Below, piece after piece: positions 5,804-9,621 of a stretch of DNA of 9,621 nt. Numbering within the stretch: the first letter of the stretch is position 1; every line of letters begins with the position of its first letter. Source of the stretch: Oscillospiraceae bacterium (GTDB taxonomy: Bacteria > Bacillota > Clostridia > Oscillospirales > UBA929); NCBI GenBank assembly GCA_009777685.1, contig WRLJ01000051.1, positions 1-9,621 on the forward strand. Direction: 5' to 3'. The notes beneath the pieces were generated by a model that was not told where the DNA came from, searched no databases, and saw only the letters and a program-made list of their open reading frames with translations. The position numbers and the translations under genes are program-made.

Positions 5804-6703
5804 CTAAACCGGTTCACCCGTCCCTGAATTGGGTTCTTCTCCTGTCCCCGGCTCCGTGGGATCCGGGCCCCCCGTCTCCTCAGGATCAAGGGGAGGACCG
5901 GTCTCTTCGGGAACGGAAGGAGACGTCGGCGGCGGAGCGGGAGTCTGGACCGCGCCGGGGCGCGAGGCCGGATAGGAGAAGTCATAATCCTCTTCCTCCA
6001 GTCCGAGCGCAATCAGCTCGGCCACCCGCTCGGGGTCCATGTTGTCGAGGATTCTCGAGGCTTCGGCGGGCTTCATGGTCAACAGAATCTGGAGCACCTG
6101 CTCCTCGTCCATGTTCTCCAGCCCGACCGCCGCCCGCTTGGGGTTCATTCCGGCCACCCGTTTCGCCATGTCAGTTATATCGAAACTATTTGAGATTCCT
6201 TGAGCGTTATTTTCAAAAATCCAATCGATCCACTCGTTGACCTGATCCTCCCGTTCCCGGAGGTAATCCTCGCGGTCGTCCAGCAGAGCCTCCCGCGCCT
6301 CCAGCGCGGTCTCCCGCGCGTCCAGCTCCCGTTCCCGCGCGTCCAGATCGGCGTCGCGCTCATAGACGTCGGCGATTTCGCCGGAATAGTATACCTCGCG
6401 GCTCTCCTCCTCCGGATTCAAAAACAGCAGAATCGGCCCGCGTATGTAGCCCTCCGGGTCCAGCCAGTACACAAACTCGCCGGACGCGTCAAAGCCGCCC
6501 AGGCGGCAGAGCGCGATCACCGCCAGGATCAGCGCAACGAAGGACAGCGCGGTAAGGAGCAGCGTGTTGCGCACGGGATGGCGCTTTTTTTCCGGAGACG
6601 GGATTTCGATCTCGGCGGCCCTGCCTTTGGCTGTGCCCTTTCTGCCGGCCTCCGCGTCCATGTCTTTGAGCTTTTTCGCTTTCTTGTCAACCGTTTCAGC
6701 CAT
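5804..6703 (-). CDS. MotE/YlxF-like membrane protein with MgtE_N-type repeats
   Basis: This 299-residue protein occupies the slot between fliJ and fliK that holds ylxF (COG3334, MotE-like) in Bacillota. Domains in order: a Lys-rich cytoplasmic N-terminus (1-45); one membrane helix (about 47-67, LLLTALSFVALILAVIALC); a linker; a strict heptad-type coiled coil (about 112-155, repeating LDARERE/LDARETA/LEAREAL); MgtE_N-like helical repeats (about 175-235, with MNPKRAA..L..M and MKPAEASRILDNMDPERVAEL); and a Pro/Glu/Gly-rich tail (240-299). MotE proteins have been linked to stator or motor assembly (chaperone of MotC in Sinorhizobium), but the role in Bacillota is unclear and I do not assign one. 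The start is the ATG at 6701-6703 with GGAGG (6713-6717) 9 nt upstream; an in-frame ATG 15 codons earlier lies within fliJ without such a site. Family confidence is high, function low. Confidence 0.85.
   Translation of the reverse strand: MAETVDKKAKKLKDMDAEAGRKGTAKGRAAEIEIPSPEKKRHPVRNTLLLTALSFVALILAVIALCRLGGFDASGEFVYWLDPEGYIRGPILLFLNPEEESREVYYSGEIADVYERDADLDARERELDARETALEAREALLDDREDYLREREDQVNEWIDWIFENNAQGISNSFDITDMAKRVAGMNPKRAAVGLENMDEEQVLQILLTMKPAEASRILDNMDPERVAELIALGLEEEDYDFSYPASRPGAVQTPAPPPTSPSVPEETGPPLDPEETGGPDPTEPGTGEEPNSGTGEPV
6271..6354 (-). repeat. Four imperfect 21-bp tandem repeats in the motE-like coiled coil
   Basis: Four consecutive 21-bp units start at 6271, 6292, 6313 and 6334. 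The last three begin CCCGCGC(C/G)TCCAG on the plus strand. Each encodes one heptad of the type LDARExx, so the repeat is visible in both DNA and protein. It suggests that the coiled coil grew by heptad duplication and may vary in length between strains. Confidence 0.8.
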
Positions 6704-7154
6704 GTGCGTTCCCCTCCCTATGAATCTTACTCGATACAAAATCATCAATGACCGCGGCGTCCTCCGCTTTCTGCGCCAGCCGGTACTCCGCCATCTGATT
6801 GTCGCGGAGCTTTTCCAGTATCTTTCGTTCCTTCATCAGCTCGACCAGCTTGCGCTGGATGCGGCGGCGCTCGCCCTCCGCCGTCTCTATCTTTTTGTTC
6901 TGCAGCGCGATGCGCTCGCGCATCCCCTTAAAGCCCACCGACCACAGCGACATTTCCGGCGCGGTCAGCCGGCCGGCCTCCACGCTCTCCAGGTATGTCC
7001 GCCGCTGAAAATCCAGCGCGTCCCGCAGGCGCTCCAGCTCCCGCCGGAACTCGGCAAGCCGCGCGTTGACGGCGGCCAGCTCCGCCATCTGCTGTTTTTC
7101 CAGGATGCGCTTGACCCGCAGCGGCGCCTCAAGGGTAAACTTAAACTTTTTCAC
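6696..7154 (-). CDS. fliJ: Flagellar export chaperone/central stalk protein FliJ, GTG start
   Basis: FliJ is a small coiled-coil protein that inserts into the FliI hexamer, like the gamma subunit of F1, and links the ATPase to the FlhA gate and to chaperone recycling. The 152-residue product begins MKKFKFTLEAPLRVKRILEK, the usual FliJ N-terminus. It is then almost wholly helical and rich in Glu, Arg, Lys and Leu, as expected for a two-helix antiparallel coiled coil. The start codon is GTG at 7152-7154, with a modest AGGGA ribosome site 7 nt upstream. A nearby ATG at 7157-7159 is out of frame. The TGA stop lies inside the start of the next gene: the ATG at 6701-6703 and this stop overlap by 8 bp, suggesting coupled translation. 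FliJ sequences are poorly conserved, so the call also rests on its place directly after fliI. Confidence 0.92.
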   Translation of the reverse strand: MKKFKFTLEAPLRVKRILEKQQMAELAAVNARLAEFRRELERLRDALDFQRRTYLESVEAGRLTAPEMSLWSVGFKGMRERIALQNKKIETAEGERRRIQRKLVELMKERKILEKLRDNQMAEYRLAQKAEDAAVIDDFVSSKIHREGNAHG

Positions 7155-7184
7155 GGCATTTTCCCTGTCAAGCTGTGCCCTCCC

Positions 7185-7202
7185 GCGCGGCGGGGGCCGC
7201 GC
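7185..7202 (-). other. G+C-rich hairpin between fliI and fliJ
   Basis: A perfect 7-bp inverted repeat (GCGCGGC/GCCGCGC, arms 7185-7191 and 7196-7202) closes a 4-nt loop in the 53-bp gap. No T-tract follows on the minus strand, so it is not a convincing intrinsic terminator. It could protect or process the mRNA or slow translation into fliJ. Confidence 0.45.
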
Positions 7203-7207
7203 TCTTC

Positions 7208-8521
7208 CTAACTGTCAAGCTGCATCACCTGCGCGACGGTGTCCTCGTAGGAGGTATAGTCCTCCACGCGCTGGAGCAAAAAGCCATTGATCTTCGGATG
7301 TTGTTTGATGGCCTGGTCGATGTCGGGGTTGGAGCCGGCGCGGTAGGCGCCGATGTTAATCAGGTCCTGCGCGTCCGCGTGGACCGCCATCATGCTCTTG
7401 ACGACCGAGGCCTTGTCATAGTGCCCGCCCGGCACGATGTCGGGCATCAGACGCGAAACGCTGGCCAGCACGTCGATGGCCGGATAGTGGTTGCGGTTGG
7501 CCAGGGCGCGGCTGAGGACGATGTGCCCGTCCAGGATACCGCGCGCGGTGTCGGTGATCGGCTCGTTGAGGTCGTCGCCCTCCACCAGCACGGTATACAG
7601 CGCGGTGATGGAGCCCTTCGGGGAATTGCCCGCGCGCTCCAGCAGCTTGGGCATCACCGTGTAGACGCTGGGCGTGTAGCCGCGCGAAACGGGGGGTTCG
7701 CCGACGGCCATTCCGATTTCCCGTTGCGCCATGGCATAGCGGGTCAGCGAGTCCATCATCAGCAGAACGTTCAGTCCCCGGTCCCGGAAATATTCGGCAA
7801 CCGCCGTGCCGACCTGCGCGCATTTGGCGCGGATCAGCGCGGGCTGGTCGGAGGACGCCACGACGATGACGCTCCGGGCCAGGCCCTCGGCTTTCAGGTC
7901 CTTATGCAAAAAATCGTTGACCTCGCGGCCGCGCTCGCCGATCAGCGTGATGACGTTGACGTCGCTGCGCGCGTTGCGGGCCATCATGCCCAGCAGCGTG
8001 GACTTGCCCACCCCCGAACCGGCGAAGATGCCGATGCGCTGGCCCCGCCCGACGGTCAGCAGACCGTCGATGGCGCGCACGCCGAGCGGCAAGACGTCCT
8101 TGATGCGCGGGCGGCTGATGGGATTGGGCGGCGCGTTCTCCAGCGGGTAATGGTCCTGCGGCTCGACCGGCGGGCCGCCGTCCATCGGCCGGCCCAGCCC
8201 GTCCACCACGCGCCCGAGATAGTTCATGCCCACCGGCACCCGCAGGGTGCGGTTGGTGGATACCACGCGGGAGCCCGGCCCCACGCCCGTCATATCGCCG
8301 TACGGCATCAGCAGAACGCGCTTGTCGCGGAAACCCACCATCTCGGCCGGGATAAAGCTGTCGCCGCTCAGGGAGTAGATGCGGCACATCTCCCCGATCT
8401 GAACGGCGGGCCCGCTGGCTTCGACGGTGAGGCCGGCGATCATCTGAACCTTGCCGGAAAATTTCAGCGAATCGGTCTGTATCAGCTTTTCGCGCAGCGC
8501 GCTGTATTCCATCTCCGGCAT
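7208..8521 (-). CDS. fliI: Flagellum-specific export ATPase FliI
   Basis: FliI is the hexameric cytoplasmic ATPase that, with FliH and FliJ, helps deliver and unfold substrates at the flagellar type III export gate. At 437 residues it has the usual length. It shows an N-terminal beta-barrel region (about 20-95), a Walker A motif AGSGVGKST at 167-175, the GERGREV segment holding the probable catalytic Glu at 196, a Walker B stretch VLLMMDS at 252-258 followed by LTRYAMAQREI, and a conserved SRGYTPSVYTVMPKLLERAG region at 279-298. The C-terminal helical domain completes the F1-beta-like fold. All catalytic residues I can check are intact. The ATG at 8519-8521 is preceded by AAGGAG (8527-8532, 5 nt spacing); another Met three codons in is a less likely start. 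The flagellar identity (rather than a virulence T3SS or F1 subunit) follows from the neighbours. Confidence 0.97.
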   Translation of the reverse strand: MPEMEYSALREKLIQTDSLKFSGKVQMIAGLTVEASGPAVQIGEMCRIYSLSGDSFIPAEMVGFRDKRVLLMPYGDMTGVGPGSRVVSTNRTLRVPVGMNYLGRVVDGLGRPMDGGPPVEPQDHYPLENAPPNPISRPRIKDVLPLGVRAIDGLLTVGRGQRIGIFAGSGVGKSTLLGMMARNARSDVNVITLIGERGREVNDFLHKDLKAEGLARSVIVVASSDQPALIRAKCAQVGTAVAEYFRDRGLNVLLMMDSLTRYAMAQREIGMAVGEPPVSRGYTPSVYTVMPKLLERAGNSPKGSITALYTVLVEGDDLNEPITDTARGILDGHIVLSRALANRNHYPAIDVLASVSRLMPDIVPGGHYDKASVVKSMMAVHADAQDLINIGAYRAGSNPDIDQAIKQHPKINGFLLQRVEDYTSYEDTVAQVMQLDS

Positions 8522-8563
8522 AGACTCTCCTTACTAATCAACCTTGTCGGGCGGCCGCTCCGT

Positions 8564-8580
8564 CACGGTTCAAATCCGTG
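8564..8580 (+). other. tRNA T-arm-like hairpin in the fliH-fliI gap
   Basis: On the plus strand there is a perfect 5-bp stem (CACGG/CCGTG) closing the 7-nt loop TTCAAAT. This exactly matches the shape and consensus of a tRNA T-arm (GGTTCAAATCC). I could not fit a full tRNA around it: no acceptor partner for the downstream CCGGCAG and no convincing anticodon arm are present, and the upstream side runs into the fliI start. It may be chance, a tRNA relic, or simply a stable intercistronic hairpin in the flagellar mRNA on the other strand. Confidence 0.4.
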
Positions 8581-8588
8581 CCGGCAGC

Positions 8589-9386
8589 CTATTCTATCTC
8601 TTTCAGCCCCAGGCTCTGCCCGATCTGCTCCAGCTGCACGCCGATGCTGGCGTCCACGATGCCGCTGTCGGTCTCGATCAGGCAGCCGCCCGGCTCCACG
8701 GACGGGTCGGCGGTCACATCGGCGCTGATCATGCCCTCGGCGGTGCGCAGCCGGGCCTTTTCCTGCCCCCCGAAATACCGCGTAAACTCCGCCACGTTGA
8801 CGTGCAGCGTCACGGTGCCCTCCGTGCGCACACGGTCTATCGCGCCTGACAGGATGCCCATATACGCCTCGTGGTTTTCATTCAGCTCGTATTTGAGAAT
8901 TTTTTCCGCGATGTCCAGCGCCAGACGGTACATCTCCGGCCGGGTCTCCTCCGCGATGCGCAGGCGTTCCCGCTCGGCCTCCTCCAGGACGGCCTTCACG
9001 TCCGCCTCCGCGCGGCGCAGAATCTCCCGCGTTTCCTCCTCCGCCCGCGCCATCCCCTCCGCGTAGCCGGTCTCGGAGGCCTCGCGGCGGATGTCCCCGC
9101 TTTGCGTCCTGGCCTCGGATATCATGCCCGAGGCCTCTCCGCGCGCATCCTCCAGCCGCAGGGCAGCCTCGTCCTGCGCGGCGGCGATCAGCTCCTCGTA
9201 GGCGGCCTTTAATTCTTCCTCGTGGGCGCGCCTGGATTCCTCGATGGCCGCCCGCAGGCCGTCAGCCTGCAAATCGGAGCGGTCCGCCTCCCCCGGGAAC
9301 GCCTCCCCGGTTCCGGAGCCGTCCCGCGGCTCCCCCGCGGCGGGGTCGACAAGCCTCGCCCGGCCGGCCTTAATCACCCTAGACAA
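8589..9386 (-). CDS. fliH: Flagellar export ATPase regulator/stator FliH, TTG start proposed
   Basis: FliH binds FliI, holds it at the export gate and C-ring, and restrains its ATPase activity. The proposed start is TTG at 9384-9386, giving 265 residues beginning MSRVIKAGRARL. This is the usual FliH opening, and the GGAGG at 9396-9400 then lies 9 nt upstream. The in-frame ATG at 9393-9395, three codons earlier, directly abuts that GGAGG and is therefore unlikely to be used. After a short variable N-terminal stretch comes a long, highly charged Ala/Glu/Arg helix (roughly residues 40-150), expected to be coiled coil. The compact C-terminal domain carries the family signature DPSVEPGGCLIETDSGIVDA (about residues 227-246). 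FliH is related to the peripheral stalk of F/V-type ATPases. The gene overlaps fliG by 8 bp and is followed 67 bp later by its partner fliI. Only the exact start is uncertain. Confidence 0.93.
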   Translation of the reverse strand: MSRVIKAGRARLVDPAAGEPRDGSGTGEAFPGEADRSDLQADGLRAAIEESRRAHEEELKAAYEELIAAAQDEAALRLEDARGEASGMISEARTQSGDIRREASETGYAEGMARAEEETREILRRAEADVKAVLEEAERERLRIAEETRPEMYRLALDIAEKILKYELNENHEAYMGILSGAIDRVRTEGTVTLHVNVAEFTRYFGGQEKARLRTAEGMISADVTADPSVEPGGCLIETDSGIVDASIGVQLEQIGQSLGLKEIE

Positions 9387-9621
9387 TGATCTCATCCTCC
9401 GATCCGCGCGAGATCACAATATCGCCGGAATCCTGGAGCTTGCGGATCACGTTGACGATCTTCTGCTGGGCTTCCTCCACGTCCTTGACGCGGACGGGAC
9501 CCATGTACTCCATGTCCTCCCGGATCATTTCCGCCATGCGCTTGGAGACATTGTCGAAAATCATCGTCTTGACGTCCTCCGTGGCGGTCTTCAGCGCGAC
9601 GGTCAGGTCGTTGGTGTCGAC
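9379..9621 (-). CDS. fliG: Flagellar motor switch protein FliG, C-terminal end (partial)
   Basis: Only the last 80 codons are present; the gene continues beyond the right edge. FliG sits on the MS ring at the top of the C-ring and takes part in torque generation by contacting the stator. The visible part is the C-terminal half of the FliG_C domain. It opens VDTNDLTVALKTATEDVK, runs through SKRMAEMIREDMEYMGPVR and ends DIVISRGSEDEIIV. From family knowledge, the charged torque-helix positions described for E. coli FliG (K264, R281, D288/D289, R297) appear to be kept here as the Lys of VALK, the Arg of SKRM, the Glu-Asp of REDM and the Arg of GPVR. The stop is TAG at 9379-9381. The last 8 bases overlap the proposed TTG start of fliH, which suggests translational coupling. 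The identification is secure although the gene is incomplete. Confidence 0.97.
   Translation of the reverse strand, partial: VDTNDLTVALKTATEDVKTMIFDNVSKRMAEMIREDMEYMGPVRVKDVEEAQQKIVNVIRKLQDSGDIVISRGSEDEIIV
9396..9400 (-). promoter_or_regulatory. Ribosome binding site that decides the fliH start
   Basis: GGAGG on the minus strand lies inside the end of fliG. It touches the ATG at 9393-9395 (spacing 0) but is 9 nt from the TTG at 9384-9386, which favours the TTG as the fliH start. Confidence 0.75.

Noticed and set aside
6704..6748. Upstream in-frame ATG for the motE-like gene
   Set aside because: It adds 15 residues from within fliJ without a good ribosome site; the ATG at 6701-6703 has GGAGG at 9 nt.
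8505..8595. Complete tRNA gene around the T-arm-like hairpin
   Set aside because: No 5' acceptor strand pairs with CCGGCAG, and no D-arm or paired anticodon stem can be drawn; the 5' half would fall in the fliI coding start.
7175..8728. 517-codon plus-strand open frame opposite fliI
   Set aside because: It mirrors the conserved FliI coding frame; its many His/Asp/Gly residues come from antisense codons, and there is no promoter or ribosome site.
1..9621. Mobile elements, CRISPR arrays, defence genes or horizontally acquired islands
   Set aside because: No transposase or integrase frames, direct-repeat arrays or breaks in gene order are seen; the layout is a regular flagellar cluster.

Overview
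This window lies entirely inside a large flagellar/chemotaxis (fla/che-type) gene cluster, and every gene I can support is on the minus strand. Read in the direction of transcription (right to left) the order is fliG (3' end only), fliH, fliI, fliJ, a motE/ylxF-like gene, fliK, flgD, flgE, a regulatory gap of 355 bp, flbD, fliL and fliM (cut a few codons before its end at base 1). This order, with flbD and a MgtE_N-type motE gene, is typical of Bacillota, particularly Clostridia. Strong GGAGG-type ribosome binding sites agree with that. The DNA is clearly G+C-rich, so a G+C-rich clostridial lineage (for example an uncultured Oscillospiraceae/Eubacteriales-type organism) is a reasonable but unproven guess.

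Right part (about 9621-5804): FliG is the switch protein. FliH, FliI and FliJ form the soluble ATPase complex of the flagellar type III export apparatus, and the MotE-like protein is membrane anchored. fliG/fliH and fliJ/motE each overlap by 8 bp, and fliH and fliJ use non-ATG starts (TTG and GTG). Middle part (5775-2137): fliK (hook-length control), flgD (hook cap) and flgE (hook protein) form the hook module, with short gaps and good Shine-Dalgarno sites.

Gap 1782-2136: a perfect 10-bp G+C hairpin follows flgE. Beyond it come phased A-tracts, a close-to-consensus sigma-A promoter (TTGCCA, 18 bp, TATAAT on the minus strand) and a leader of about 150 nt. The transcript is therefore probably reset here, so that flbD-fliL-fliM (and genes beyond the window) can be expressed separately from the hook module. 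Left part (1781-1): FlbD/SwrD, a FliL that looks like a lipoprotein rather than a transmembrane protein, and FliM starting at TTG.

I did not find a wholly new system. The points most worth a second look are the lipobox in FliL, the internal terminator/promoter with an operator-like palindrome on the -10 box, a possible Cys-rich N-terminal extension of FlbD, an isolated tRNA T-arm-like hairpin between fliH and fliI, an apparent domain duplication in FlgD, an acidic insert in the hook protein, and a changed GGxG motif in FliM. No mobile elements, CRISPR arrays, rRNAs or complete tRNAs are visible.
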